Shown here in pieces: positions 34,248 to 43,040 of a DNA stretch of 64,000 bases (positions within the stretch are counted from its first letter, which is position 1; the number at the start of each line of letters is the position of its first letter). A program made the position numbers and the translations under genes. The DNA is from Clostridia bacterium (GTDB lineage Bacteria; Bacillota; Clostridia; Lachnospirales; Lachnospiraceae), in assembly GCA_910575245.1 (NCBI GenBank), contig CAJTEN010000002.1, positions 145,185 through 209,184 of the forward strand. The letters are read 5' to 3'. The notes under the pieces were generated by a model. That model was not told the DNA's origin and did not search any database. It saw nothing but the letters and a program-made list of their open reading frames with translations.

Positions 34248-35177
34248 ATGAAACCGGTTTACATGATCAACGGGTTTCTGGAGAGTGGTAAGACAGAATT
34301 CATCACATATACATTGGCGCAGCCATATTTTCAGGTGCGGGGCAAGACGCTGTTGATCCTGTGCGAGGAAGGTGAGAATGAATATGATGAGAAGCTGCTT
34401 AAGATGAGCCGGACAGAATTGGAATTGATCGGGAAGGAAGAAGAATTTAACAGTGCCAAATTGATTGAATTGGAGAAGAAGCACAAACCGGAACGCATCA
34501 TTGTTGAGTATAACGGTATGTGGAATTATAAGGAAATGAAACTGCCCTGGCATTGGAGGATTGAACAGCAGATTACCACGATTGACGCGTCCACTTTTCC
34601 GATGTACTTTACAAATATGAAGTCCTTGCTGGCGGAACAGATACGCAAATCAGAGATGATTATTTTCAACAGATGTGATGGCGTGAAGGATCTGAGCAGT
34701 TATAAGCGTAATGTCAAGGCGATTAATCCCAAGGCTGAAATCATATTCGAGGATTCCAACGGTGAGATTAATGAGATCATGGAGGATGATCTTCCCTATG
34801 ATTTGAAATCACCGGTGATTAAGTTGGACAATGAAGGGTATGGTATTTGGTACCTGGATTCTCTTGATCATCTGGAACGGTATGAGGGTAAGAAAGTACA
34901 GTTTGTGGCGATGGTGCTGAAACCCAGGGGATTTCCGAAGGGCTATTTTGTGCCGGGCAGAATGGCTATGACCTGCTGTGCTGAGGATATGGCCTTCCTG
35001 GGATTTGCCTGTGAATATGATCAGACGGAAGAGTTGAAGGAAAAGCAGTGGGTTAAGGTGACTGCTGAGGTCAGTAAGGAGTATTTTGACGATTATCAGG
35101 GAGAAGGGCCGGTGCTGCATGCAGTCAGTGTTGAGCAGACCAAGGCACCCAGGGAAGAGATTATCAGTTTTAGCTGA
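34248..35177 (+). CDS. CobW-like GTPase domain with DUF1980-like C-terminus
   Basis: The N-terminus has GFLESGKTE (P-loop, residues about 8-16) and a G3E-like layout, but no CxCC. The C-terminal ~110 residues (EGKKVQFVAMVLKPRGFPKG, then MAMTCCAEDMAFLGF and KEKQWVKVTAEV) match the DUF1980/YcgQ C-terminal domain. A GTG at 34236 is an alternative start. It lies 67 bases after the His-rich CobW gene, so the two probably act in the same metal-handling pathway. In other Firmicutes YcgQ/YcgR are linked to zinc. Confidence 0.75.
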   Translation: MKPVYMINGFLESGKTEFITYTLAQPYFQVRGKTLLILCEEGENEYDEKLLKMSRTELELIGKEEEFNSAKLIELEKKHKPERIIVEYNGMWNYKEMKLPWHWRIEQQITTIDASTFPMYFTNMKSLLAEQIRKSEMIIFNRCDGVKDLSSYKRNVKAINPKAEIIFEDSNGEINEIMEDDLPYDLKSPVIKLDNEGYGIWYLDSLDHLERYEGKKVQFVAMVLKPRGFPKGYFVPGRMAMTCCAEDMAFLGFACEYDQTEELKEKQWVKVTAEVSKEYFDDYQGEGPVLHAVSVEQTKAPREEIISFS

Positions 35178-35192
35178 TTCAGCAGGATACAT

Positions 35193-35217
35193 GTAACAGC
35201 GAAGAAGAGAACTGTTA
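35193..35217. repeat. Diverged hairpin-repeat copy, possible
   Basis: GTAACAG...CTGTTAT, with only the outer arms resembling the dispersed repeat at 16283, 38179 and 63447. It could be coincidental. Confidence 0.35.
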
Positions 35218-35242
35218 TGAAAGGAATCAAGACAGAACAGAG

Positions 35243-35277
35243 AAAGACACATAAGGGATAGTGTTATGTGTCTTTTT
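35243..35277 (+). terminator. Terminator after the CobW-like pair
   Basis: AAAGACACATAA (35243-35254) pairs with TTATGTGTCTTT and is followed by TTC. It is a 12-bp perfect stem with a T-run, probably ending the metal operon. Confidence 0.85.
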
Positions 35278-35335
35278 CTGTAGGGGGACGTATGTTTGTC
35301 GCGAAGCATGCTGCAGAGGAAGGAGAGAAGCGGGG

Positions 35336-36100
35336 ATGGCAGAGGAACGGGAGTTGGAGCAATTGAAAAAGCGGCTGCTGGAGCTGGCAGACCGATCTTA
35401 TCAGCATGGGATCTATACTTTTACGCCATTTCTCGGGTTGTCGGAGCAGCAGGCTTTTTATGAGATACAGTGGGATGTGGATTATGCAGGAGTTGATATG
35501 GAAGGCGGCAGTCCCATGTGTGAGCGCAGGATGATCCGGTTCGGTTCGGCACAGCAGCTGGGCTATGAAGAACCTTATCCGATTCTGTGTCTTAAGGTGG
35601 AACCCCTCGCACCCAAGTTTGCGGAGCATCTGACGCACCGGGATTTTTTGGGAGCGATCATGAATCTCGGGATCGAACGAAGCACTGTGGGAGATATATT
35701 CGTACAGGGTAAGAAGGCATTTGTATTTTGCCAGGAGGGGATAGCGCCCTATTTGACACAGCATATGACGCAGGTAAGACATACACAGGTAAAATGCATG
35801 GTATCGTCCGGAGCGGAGGAACTTGCGCCGCCGGTTTTGGAGCAGATATCGGTGTCGGTTTCTTCTGCCAGAATTGACGCTGTTATATCCAAAGTGTATA
35901 ATCTGCCGAGAAGCCAGAGCATGGAATTGTTTAAGGCAGGGCGGATTTATGTGAATGGCCGGATAACCGGGAATAACAGCTATACTTTGAAAGCAGGCGA
36001 CGGAGTTACCGTGAGAGGATTCGGGCGGTTTGGCTATAAGGGAGAACAGGGAGAGACACGAAAAGGAAAGGTACGGATTGGTGTCGAAGTGTACAGGTAG
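35336..36100 (+). CDS. YlmH-like S4-domain RNA-binding protein
   Basis: A 254-aa protein. The N-terminal two thirds have the YlmH pattern (THRDFLGAIMNLGIERSTVGDI, then VFCQEGIAPYL), and the C-terminal S4 domain contains RSQSMELFKAGRIYVNG. YlmH-type proteins bind rRNA or tRNA-containing ribosome complexes. The ATG at 35336 follows GAAGGAGAG; a longer frame upstream runs through the terminator and is rejected. The usual divIVA/ylm neighbours are absent. Confidence 0.88.
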   Translation: MAEERELEQLKKRLLELADRSYQHGIYTFTPFLGLSEQQAFYEIQWDVDYAGVDMEGGSPMCERRMIRFGSAQQLGYEEPYPILCLKVEPLAPKFAEHLTHRDFLGAIMNLGIERSTVGDIFVQGKKAFVFCQEGIAPYLTQHMTQVRHTQVKCMVSSGAEELAPPVLEQISVSVSSARIDAVISKVYNLPRSQSMELFKAGRIYVNGRITGNNSYTLKAGDGVTVRGFGRFGYKGEQGETRKGKVRIGVEVYR

Positions 36101-36208
36101 AGCCGGAAACGCGCATCCTATGCTTGTTCCCACTTACACATAACGTTTGAGTTGAAGGTGATAGGGGTACAAGTGAGAACAGAAAGTACGAAAGGAATAT
36201 GAAATCAG

Positions 36209-37132
36209 ATGATTCAGTATAAGGCATTTCAATGGTTATTTTTCTTTTATCTCTATTGCTTTTTCGGATGGTGCTTTGAGTCAGCATATGTGTCATTGAA
36301 ATCAGGGAAGCCGGTTAACAGAGGATTTATGAGAGGACCCTTTCTTCCGCTGTATGGAAGCGGCGCTATCATGATGCTGGTTGTTTCCATGCCTTTTCAG
36401 GATCACGTATTTCTGACATATATAGCAGGAGTGATTGGAGCCACTGTACTGGAATACATAACGGGCGTTATGATGGAGGCGTTATTTAAAGTCAGATATT
36501 GGGATTATTCGAACCAGAAATTTAACTTTCAGGGGCATATCTGTCTGAGCTCCTCTATAGCGTGGGGATTTCTGACGATTCTTATGACGAGGGTGGTACA
36601 CAGGCCTGTGGAACGGTTTGCAATGATGATACCGGGAAATGTGCTTTTTCCGGTGACAATGCTTCTTACCGTTTATATTGTAGTTGACTTTACTTTATCA
36701 TTTAAGGCTGCTATGGAGCTGCGGGATATACTGGCTAAGATGCAGCGTCTTAAGGAAGAGATCGAACGGCTGCAGCGGCGCCTGGATGTGATCATTGCCT
36801 TTAATAATGCGGAGAAGGAGCAGAGACGTCAGGAGAGCGAATTAAGCCTGGCAGAGTTGAGCCTGGGTGTAAAACAACGCTTTGCAAATTTGAAAGAGAT
36901 GATTCAGAGCAAGCCTGCGGCTTATGAAGAAGGAACCAGAGAGGAGATTGCGGAACTGCGGGGCAGATTCAGCCATTATACGGAGGCGCAGAAAGGCTAT
37001 AAGGAGATGCTGGGATTTTATAAGCGTGATATGATCCGTAATAATCCGACGATGGTATCTGTAAAATTCAGGAATACCTTAGAAGAGTTAAAACGTATTG
37101 TGAGCGGTGAACAGCGGGCAGATGGGGAATAA
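36209..37132 (+). CDS. CmpB-type membrane protein (putative ABC transporter permease)
   Basis: A 307-aa protein. The first ~170 residues hold about five membrane helices with the family pattern FFGWCFESAYVSLKSGKPVN and GFMRGPFLPLYGSG; then GHICLSSSIAWGF. The last ~130 residues are a cytoplasmic coiled coil (KMQRLKEEIERLQRRLDVII). This is the PF06541 family, named as a permease but without proven transport. GGAATATGAAATCAG precedes the ATG. It is a single-gene unit ending at the bidirectional terminator. Confidence 0.8.
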   Translation: MIQYKAFQWLFFFYLYCFFGWCFESAYVSLKSGKPVNRGFMRGPFLPLYGSGAIMMLVVSMPFQDHVFLTYIAGVIGATVLEYITGVMMEALFKVRYWDYSNQKFNFQGHICLSSSIAWGFLTILMTRVVHRPVERFAMMIPGNVLFPVTMLLTVYIVVDFTLSFKAAMELRDILAKMQRLKEEIERLQRRLDVIIAFNNAEKEQRRQESELSLAELSLGVKQRFANLKEMIQSKPAAYEEGTREEIAELRGRFSHYTEAQKGYKEMLGFYKRDMIRNNPTMVSVKFRNTLEELKRIVSGEQRADGE

Positions 37133-37163
37133 CAATCTAATTACAATCTGCATTAAGAAAGAT

Positions 37164-37204
37164 AAAGACAACTAAGTCATTCGTGCAATGACCTAATTGT
37201 CTTT
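37164..37204. terminator. Bidirectional terminator
   Basis: Symmetric structure: AAAGACAA-CTAA-GTCATT-loop-AATGAC-CTAA-TTGTCTTT. It lies between convergent genes, overlaps the last 12 bases of the PHP gene, and should serve both. Confidence 0.85.
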
Positions 37205-38026
37205 ATTTAATGGAATATAACGTGTCCGGTTCCGTTTGTTTGAACGGATGGATTTAATAATCTGATTCTCCATCAACTCCAGATTTCTTGCCTTTCGGCG
37301 CAGCAGGGCGCATGTCTTGTTATAAACCCAGAAAGAATATACAAGTACGTTGTTAATTTTACCTAATTTTTCTTTCGTAGTGTGTTCATAGTGGCGGCCG
37401 CCTATTATAGTGGGTTTTCCGGCAAGAACATAACCTATCAGTTCTGTTTCGGTAGTGATATGCTCCTGCAGAATCGTATAGCCAAGGCCTACACAGGCTG
37501 CCTTATGGGAATCGCTGCCACCGAAACACGGAAGATGATATTCGCTGGCAAGACGCATGGCACGCATATTGGAGTCAGCATCCTCGCAGGCGTTATAGCC
37601 TTCTATAAAGTCGAATCTCTGGTAAATATTTTGAGAAAGTCTGCCGCGCAGCGTATTGCGAATACTCAGAAATTTCTCGCCGCAGGGATGGGCAGGGCCG
37701 ATAATGCCTCCGTACCGATGAACGATTTCAATTAACAGGAGAACCGGAAGCCCACGCAGCTCCAGAATAGGAAGCTTGACGCCGGTGGGCATGATGATCA
37801 GCATATGTCCGGCATCAATCGTGTCGTATTCAATACCTTTAAGCACCACAAAATGTTCAGGCTTATGGAACAGCTTCTTATAATATCGGTATGCCTTGTA
37901 GGAATCATGATCCGTGATCAACATACCCTGGTAGCCTTTCTGCTTCAAAATTTCTATATTTTCCAGTAATTCCAGTTTACAATCCGGAGAACCTTCTTTC
38001 GTGTGACAATGCATATCCAGTTTCAT
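37193..38026 (-). CDS. PHP-domain phosphoesterase
   Basis: A 277-aa protein of the PHP (polymerase and histidinol phosphatase) family. Metal ligands are HCHT near residue 6, TDHDSY near 38, KGIEYD, GPAHPCG and GGSDSH. These build a trinuclear metal site. Substrates of free-standing PHP proteins include nucleotides and sugar phosphates; which applies here is unknown. The C-terminal tail is basic. Its upstream region holds a hairpin-repeat copy at 38179. Confidence 0.85.
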   Translation of the reverse strand: MKLDMHCHTKEGSPDCKLELLENIEILKQKGYQGMLITDHDSYKAYRYYKKLFHKPEHFVVLKGIEYDTIDAGHMLIIMPTGVKLPILELRGLPVLLLIEIVHRYGGIIGPAHPCGEKFLSIRNTLRGRLSQNIYQRFDFIEGYNACEDADSNMRAMRLASEYHLPCFGGSDSHKAACVGLGYTILQEHITTETELIGYVLAGKPTIIGGRHYEHTTKEKLGKINNVLVYSFWVYNKTCALLRRKARNLELMENQIIKSIRSNKRNRTRYIPLNKDN

Positions 38027-38352
38027 AGTATACTATCATGCCTTTCCTGTGATTTGATGATCTGTCTGGCTTTATGTGCTGGTATAGCCGGTACAGTAAA
38101 TGAATGGACTTGTAAATTATTCTACCGCTATTATCAGAAAAAAGCCATATTTTTTTTGAACCATTTTTAACCAAAGAGAACAGTTCAGACTTTGCATTCC
38201 CTGTTACCAACCGAAGAAACCGATACCTGTTTGGCTGCTTTTACACCGATAATTGAATATATTTCTGCAGGGACCGGCGGAGGTTTGAATTGTAATATTG
38301 TTTGTGTCATAACTTGTACAATGGCTCATATATTGAGATAGGGGGGATGCAG
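38027..38352. other. Intergenic region upstream of spoIIIAA
   Basis: It contains the promoter of the PHP gene (minus), the hairpin repeat at 38179-38207 and the spoIIIA leader. A pair of GTCATAA (38306-38312) and CATATATT (38327-38334) resembles a sigma-E promoter, fitting known control of spoIIIA in Bacillus, but the spacing would leave almost no leader before GGGGGG. No gene was seen. Confidence 0.4.
38179..38207. repeat. Dispersed hairpin repeat, copy 2
   Basis: AACAGTTCAG...TTCCCTGTTAC, the same arms as the copies at 16283 and 63447, with a changed loop. Confidence 0.7.
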
Positions 38353-39297
38353 ATGAGACGGGAAGAAGTGCTGCATATGTTTCCGCAATCCATGCGAAGC
38401 AAGTGGGAAAAGGTGGCAGACCAGGCAGACAGGCTGCAGGAAATCAGGCTTCGGGTCAATGTGCCGACAACAGTGCTGATCGATAACAGAGAATTATTCG
38501 TAGATGCAGAAGGAGAGCTGTCAGACAGGCAGCCGGAAGACTCTGCCAATAGAGCGGAAGAGCTGGAGGCGGTGCTGAGGCATCTTTGCCAATACTCTGT
38601 GTATGCATTTGCAGATGAGATACGGCAGGGATTTTTGACTATACAGGGAGGGCACCGCGTAGGCCTTGCAGGACAGGTTATTCTGGAAGAGGACAACCGG
38701 ATACGCAATTTGAAATACATACGTTATTTAAATATACGTATCGCTCATGAGATACGGGGTGTGTCGGACGATGTGCTCCCTCATCTTTACGGAAGAAATG
38801 GACAGGTACTCAATACATTATTGATTTCGCCTCCGGGATGCGGCAAGACAACTATGCTGCGCGACATTATCAGGCATTTGTCCAATGGAACGGCATATGG
38901 AAGGGGAGTGAATGTCAGTGTGGTGGATGAGCGATCGGAGATTGCAGGCAGTTATCTGGGGGTTGCCCAGAATGATGTGGGAATCCGGACAGATGTGCTG
39001 GATGGCTGTCCGAAACAGGAGGGCATGATGATGCTGATCCGCGCTATGGCTCCTCAGGTACTGGCAGTGGATGAACTGGGGAGCGAAGGAGATATCAAAG
39101 CGCTGCAAATGGCGAGCTGCTGCGGCTGTAAGCTTGTTGCTACCATTCATGGAAGTTCTCTTGAGGAAGTAAGGACGAAAAAATACATGTGCAATGTTAT
39201 TGCAGACGGGCTTTTTGAGCGGTATCTGGTACTTACCAGGCGGAAGGGACGATGTGCAGTCGAGGGGATTTATGACGGGGAAGGGACGCGATGTTGA
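38353..39297 (+). CDS. spoIIIAA: Stage III sporulation protein AA
   Basis: A 314-aa AAA-type ATPase related to secretion ATPases. It has Walker A SPPGCGKTT around residues 159-167, VVDERSEIAG, and the Walker B region VLAVDELGS. It probably powers assembly of the SpoIIIA-SpoIIQ channel between mother cell and forespore. The start at 38353 follows GGGGGG; an upstream in-frame ATG lacks support. It overlaps spoIIIAB by 7 bases. Confidence 0.95.
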   Translation: MRREEVLHMFPQSMRSKWEKVADQADRLQEIRLRVNVPTTVLIDNRELFVDAEGELSDRQPEDSANRAEELEAVLRHLCQYSVYAFADEIRQGFLTIQGGHRVGLAGQVILEEDNRIRNLKYIRYLNIRIAHEIRGVSDDVLPHLYGRNGQVLNTLLISPPGCGKTTMLRDIIRHLSNGTAYGRGVNVSVVDERSEIAGSYLGVAQNDVGIRTDVLDGCPKQEGMMMLIRAMAPQVLAVDELGSEGDIKALQMASCCGCKLVATIHGSSLEEVRTKKYMCNVIADGLFERYLVLTRRKGRCAVEGIYDGEGTRC

Positions 39298-39809
39298 AAA
39301 TAACAGGATGTCTGTGTATTTTGGCGGGATGTATCGGCTGGGGGATCGGCCGGGTCAGGGATGAGAGGAACAGGATTCGGCATTTGCGGGAGATGATTCG
39401 TATCATAAAGAGGATACAAAATGAGATCAGTTATGGCAGGCATACACTGCCGGAGATCTGTCTGATCCTGTCCGAATATTGCAAGACATCCTATGGAGAG
39501 TGTTTTAGAACAATCTACGAGAGGACGAAACAACAGGATGGTACCTGTCTGGAAAAGATTTGGGAAGAGGAGCTGGCACGCTCTTTACACAGAACCCGTC
39601 TGCAGGAGGAAGAGAAGGAAATTTTGATCGGCCTGCCACAGAATCTGGGGATACAGGAAGAGAAGTATCAGGCAGAAAGTATCGGACAATCCATGGACTT
39701 GCTTCTCAGAAAATGCAGACAGGCTGAGGATGCCATTGAAAATAAGTCCAGAGTAATATTCAGCCTGAGCATCCTGACAGGAGTGTTTTTGACAATTTTA
39801 CTTCTATAA
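39291..39809 (+). CDS. spoIIIAB: Stage III sporulation protein AB
   Basis: A 172-aa protein with an N-terminal hydrophobic segment (residues 2-18) and a C-terminal one (about 155-171), separated by a helical domain with RHLREMIRIIKRIQNEISYG. It resembles GspF-like secretion components. Part of the mother-cell channel needed for late forespore gene expression. Confidence 0.93.
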   Translation: MLKITGCLCILAGCIGWGIGRVRDERNRIRHLREMIRIIKRIQNEISYGRHTLPEICLILSEYCKTSYGECFRTIYERTKQQDGTCLEKIWEEELARSLHRTRLQEEEKEILIGLPQNLGIQEEKYQAESIGQSMDLLLRKCRQAEDAIENKSRVIFSLSILTGVFLTILLL

Positions 39810-39832
39810 GGCGGAACACATAAGGAGGATAC

Positions 39833-40027
39833 ATGAGCGTAAGTCTTATTTTCAAGATAGCAGCGGTGGGTATTTTAGTCACAATATTAAATCAAGTTTT
39901 AAAACATAGCGGAAGAGAAGAACATGCGTTTATGATCAGTCTTGCCGGGTTAATCCTGGTGCTGACATGGCTTATTCCCTATATTTATGACCTGTTTGTG
40001 ATGGTGCAGGAGCTGTTTACCCTGTAG
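39833..40027 (+). CDS. spoIIIAC: Stage III sporulation protein AC
   Basis: A 64-aa protein with two membrane helices; the conserved LNQVLKHSGREEHAF loop lies between them. AAGGAGG precedes the ATG. Small membrane subunit of the SpoIIIA complex. Confidence 0.93.
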   Translation: MSVSLIFKIAAVGILVTILNQVLKHSGREEHAFMISLAGLILVLTWLIPYIYDLFVMVQELFTL

Positions 40028-40081
40028 ATTGATAACGTAAGATATTGATCTGCGGCGTTGTGCTGTATAAGGAGAGATAAC

Positions 40082-40468
40082 ATGGAAATTATCAAGATCG
40101 GGTTTATAGGGATCGTGGGAATCCTGTTGGCGGTTCCTCTGAAAAATTACAAAGCGGAGTATGGAGTCTATATGGGGATAGCGGTCTGTCTTATTATCTT
40201 TGGTTATACTACACGGTATTTCACGGCAATTCTGTCTGCAATAAACCAGATGCAGGGATATTTAAAAAACAATTATGGTTATCTCACATTGCTTTTGAAA
40301 GCTGTCGGCGCCACATATGCCTGTGAATTCTGCGCCGGCATCTGTAAAGATGCCGGATACGGGGGAATAGCCGGGCAGGTGGAAATGATGGGAAAACTAT
40401 ATATTCTGCTGACCGGAATGCCTGTACTAATGACGCTGCTTGAGAGTATACAGTCGATTGCAGGCTGA
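40082..40468 (+). CDS. spoIIIAD: Stage III sporulation protein AD
   Basis: A 128-aa protein with about four membrane helices, with YLTLLLKAVGATYACEFCAG and DAGYGGIAGQVEMMGK typical of the family. The start at 40082 is set by AAGGAG; a longer frame upstream is unlikely. It is followed by spoIIIAE with uncertain overlap. Confidence 0.93.
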   Translation: MEIIKIGFIGIVGILLAVPLKNYKAEYGVYMGIAVCLIIFGYTTRYFTAILSAINQMQGYLKNNYGYLTLLLKAVGATYACEFCAGICKDAGYGGIAGQVEMMGKLYILLTGMPVLMTLLESIQSIAG

Positions 40469-40499
40469 GACAGATACAGGAACCTTTTTGAAGGAGTCA

Positions 40500-41705
40500 A
40501 TGCCTTGCTTTCAAGAGAAAATTATGAATTTGCAGGAAATCCTTCATGTATGCAGCAGATACCGATGGAATATGAGAGATAACATGCGGTATAAAATGCT
40601 GGTGAAGGAGTGTATTGCGGAATGGGGAGGGGAGACCATGGGAATCGAAGAGAGCAGTCTGATATGGGATGAAATGGAGATGAGTACGGCTATGATTGAC
40701 TTTCAGAAACTGTTTCCAGAATATACTTTCAGCGGAAAAGAAGTGATGGAGCTTATTCTGCAAGGGAAGCTGTGGGCGGCCGTCAAGGAATTGGGAAGTG
40801 GGATATCGGGAGTGGTTTATTCTCAGACCGGGGAAATAAAGGCATTGTTCTTTTCGATTCTGGTGTTGGGGATTGTTGCGGCATTGTTTGTAAATTTCGC
40901 GGATTTATTTCATGATCATCAGGTGTCGGATCTTGCCTTCTATTTTGTATACATGCTTCTGATGGCAGTACTTTTGAGATCTTTTGAGAGCAGTGTTGAT
41001 GTAGTACGGGAGATACTGGAGTCTGTCACAACCTTTATGAAGCTTTATATTCCTACTTATATTATGGCGGTGGGGAGCGCTTCCGGCGTGGCATCGGCAG
41101 CTGTATATTATCAGGTGTTATTGTTTATTGTTTACCTGATCGAGTGGGGATATTTGACGTTCCTGCTGCCGGTGGTATATGGTTATGCGCTGCTGACGGT
41201 TATCAATGGGGTGTGGATGGAAGAGAAGCTGAGTCTTCTTCTGGAATTGCTGGGGAAGGTGACGGGCGCAAGTATTAAAGTTACGTTGGGGATTATCACG
41301 GGGTTCAGCATGCTGCAGGCAATGATATCTCCTGTTATAGATTCTATTCAGTCTTCTGTGCTCAAGAAGGCCATGGCGGCAATTCCCGGAATTGGCGGAT
41401 TGACAGAAGGGATGTTCGAAATGGTGGTGGGTTCTGCGGTTCTGATCAAAAACAGTATAGGTTTGTATATTACTTTGGTTTTGATCGTACTATGCTGTGT
41501 ACCGGTCCTGAAACTCCTGATTTTGGCAGGCGTGGTTAAACTCAGCGCTGCCCTGATGGGGATTATAAGTGACCGGCGCATGGTAAACTGTGTAAACCGG
41601 ATGGGAGACGGAAGTATCATGTTGTTAAAAATAGCATTGTCCTCTGTGGGAATGTTTGTGATTCAGGTTGCCGTGATTACCTATACAACGAGCGGAAGGC
41701 TGTAA
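40500..41705 (+). CDS. spoIIIAE: Stage III sporulation protein AE
   Basis: A polytopic membrane protein of about 401 aa with family features DEMEMSTAMIDFQKLFP near the start and a GIGGLTEGMFEMVVGSAVLI segment near residue 300. GAAGGAG lies upstream of ATG 40500, but with only three bases of spacing; ATG 40524 is another choice. Unlike Bacillus SpoIIIAE, no signal peptide is visible before the first membrane helix (about residue 115), so the N-terminus may be misdefined or altered. Confidence 0.88.
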   Translation: MPCFQEKIMNLQEILHVCSRYRWNMRDNMRYKMLVKECIAEWGGETMGIEESSLIWDEMEMSTAMIDFQKLFPEYTFSGKEVMELILQGKLWAAVKELGSGISGVVYSQTGEIKALFFSILVLGIVAALFVNFADLFHDHQVSDLAFYFVYMLLMAVLLRSFESSVDVVREILESVTTFMKLYIPTYIMAVGSASGVASAAVYYQVLLFIVYLIEWGYLTFLLPVVYGYALLTVINGVWMEEKLSLLLELLGKVTGASIKVTLGIITGFSMLQAMISPVIDSIQSSVLKKAMAAIPGIGGLTEGMFEMVVGSAVLIKNSIGLYITLVLIVLCCVPVLKLLILAGVVKLSAALMGIISDRRMVNCVNRMGDGSIMLLKIALSSVGMFVIQVAVITYTTSGRL

Positions 41706-41781
41706 CAGAGCGGCAATAAGACAGCATGAAAGGGCTTTGAGCAGGTATGATGCCGGAACTGTCGGGAAAGGGGAGAATGGT

Positions 41782-42429
41782 ATGATAGAGAATATCAAAC
41801 GGATCGGCTTGTTCATGATAGTGGCGCAGACAGTGATACATTTTGCGGCCGGACAGCAGTATGAAAAGTATATGAGAATAGTTGCAGGTGTTATAGTATT
41901 ATTGCTTTTTATCACCCCCTTTTCCTCATACCGGGGGAATGCTGCGGAGGAATGGCAGAAGGAGTTGGAGCAGATTACAGAGAAAATGGAAAGCTATGGT
42001 AATTTGTGGCCGGAAAAGATGCCGGATATGGATTATGGATCTGAAAGAAGCATGATGCGTCAGCTTGAAAGTGAAGTGAAAAGAAAGTTACTTGATGGGA
42101 CAGATTTGGCGGAATATGAAATAACAGATGTTGTGATTGAATGGGAAGGAGTGGAGGGGCGAAGCGGAAGCGTACAAGATATGCTCGTTGGAGGAATCAG
42201 GATAACACTCTGGCCCACAGCGGAATATGAAGACATTACGGCAGACAAAGAGACGGAGATTCCGATTGTAATAGAAAGAATACAGATAGGGAAGCAGCCG
42301 GGAACAGATGAGCCGGAGACAGAGAACGCAGAACAAATCAGACAATTGCAGGAGCATCGCGGTATATTTGCCGAAATTCTAGGGATAGATGAGGAGAAGG
42401 TGGAGGTGATATACGATGGAAGAGGGTAA
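41782..42429 (+). CDS. spoIIIAF: Stage III sporulation protein AF
   Basis: A 215-aa protein. Two membrane helices occupy the first ~55 residues (IKRIGLFMIVAQTVIHF and MRIVAGVIVLLLFITPF), followed by a long soluble domain that ends with EILGIDEEKVEVIY. This soluble part resembles the ring-building motif seen in SpoIIIAG and AH. The start at 41782 follows AAAGGGGAG. Its stop overlaps spoIIIAG by 14 bases. Confidence 0.92.
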   Translation: MIENIKRIGLFMIVAQTVIHFAAGQQYEKYMRIVAGVIVLLLFITPFSSYRGNAAEEWQKELEQITEKMESYGNLWPEKMPDMDYGSERSMMRQLESEVKRKLLDGTDLAEYEITDVVIEWEGVEGRSGSVQDMLVGGIRITLWPTAEYEDITADKETEIPIVIERIQIGKQPGTDEPETENAEQIRQLQEHRGIFAEILGIDEEKVEVIYDGRG

Positions 42430-43027
42430 GAAGATCATACAGAGGTTGACCGGCGGTAAGAAGCTGCAGAAAGACCAGTGCCTGATTCTTGTATTGATAG
42501 GTATCCTGCTTTGCGTGATCGCTATTCCGACAGAAAAAAAAGATTCAAAGTCCGATTTATCGAACGGAATAGATGATACAATTGATAATCATATGATTCC
42601 TGACAAGACTGATGAACCGGCTGACTATATCCAATACTGGGAAGATAAACTGGAAGAGACATTAAGCTGTGCTGACGGCGTGGGAAAGGTCAGAGTCTTG
42701 ATTACCTTACAGAGTTCCGAACAGAAAATCGTGGAGAAGGACGGCCCAGAGGAATATACGGATACGGCTGAGGAAGACGGAGCCGGAGGGGTGCGCACGA
42801 TCGGAGAGAGCAGAGTCGAGAAGAGTACGATCTATTCATCGGACGGACAGGGAGGAAACGTACCCTATGTGGTCATGACCATCCCGCCCTCCGTGGAGGG
42901 AGTGGTGGTGATCGCGCAGATGGCAGACCAGGTAAACATACGGCAGAATATTATTGAGGCAATTCAGGTATTATTTGATATTGATGCGAATAAGATTAAA
43001 ATAGTAAAAATGAAAAAAAATCAGTGA
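42416..43027 (+). CDS. spoIIIAG: Stage III sporulation protein AG
   Basis: A 203-aa protein with one N-terminal helix (LILVLIGILLCVIAI) and an intermembrane domain with the ring-building fold: YWEDKLEETLSCADGVGKVR, then VVMTIPPSVEGVVVIAQMAD. In Bacillus SpoIIIAG forms a large ring in the intermembrane space. It is translationally linked to spoIIIAF. Confidence 0.93.
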   Translation: MEEGKKIIQRLTGGKKLQKDQCLILVLIGILLCVIAIPTEKKDSKSDLSNGIDDTIDNHMIPDKTDEPADYIQYWEDKLEETLSCADGVGKVRVLITLQSSEQKIVEKDGPEEYTDTAEEDGAGGVRTIGESRVEKSTIYSSDGQGGNVPYVVMTIPPSVEGVVVIAQMADQVNIRQNIIEAIQVLFDIDANKIKIVKMKKNQ

Positions 43028-43040
43028 AGGGGAGAAAAAA

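Noticed and set aside
35264..36133. 289-codon minus-strand frame over the S4-domain gene
   Set aside because: A shadow of the YlmH-like gene; no start signals.
38306..38334. Sigma-E promoter for spoIIIA
   Set aside because: The boxes are only partly like the consensus and would place the transcript start on the ribosome site; kept as a note in the intergenic entry only.
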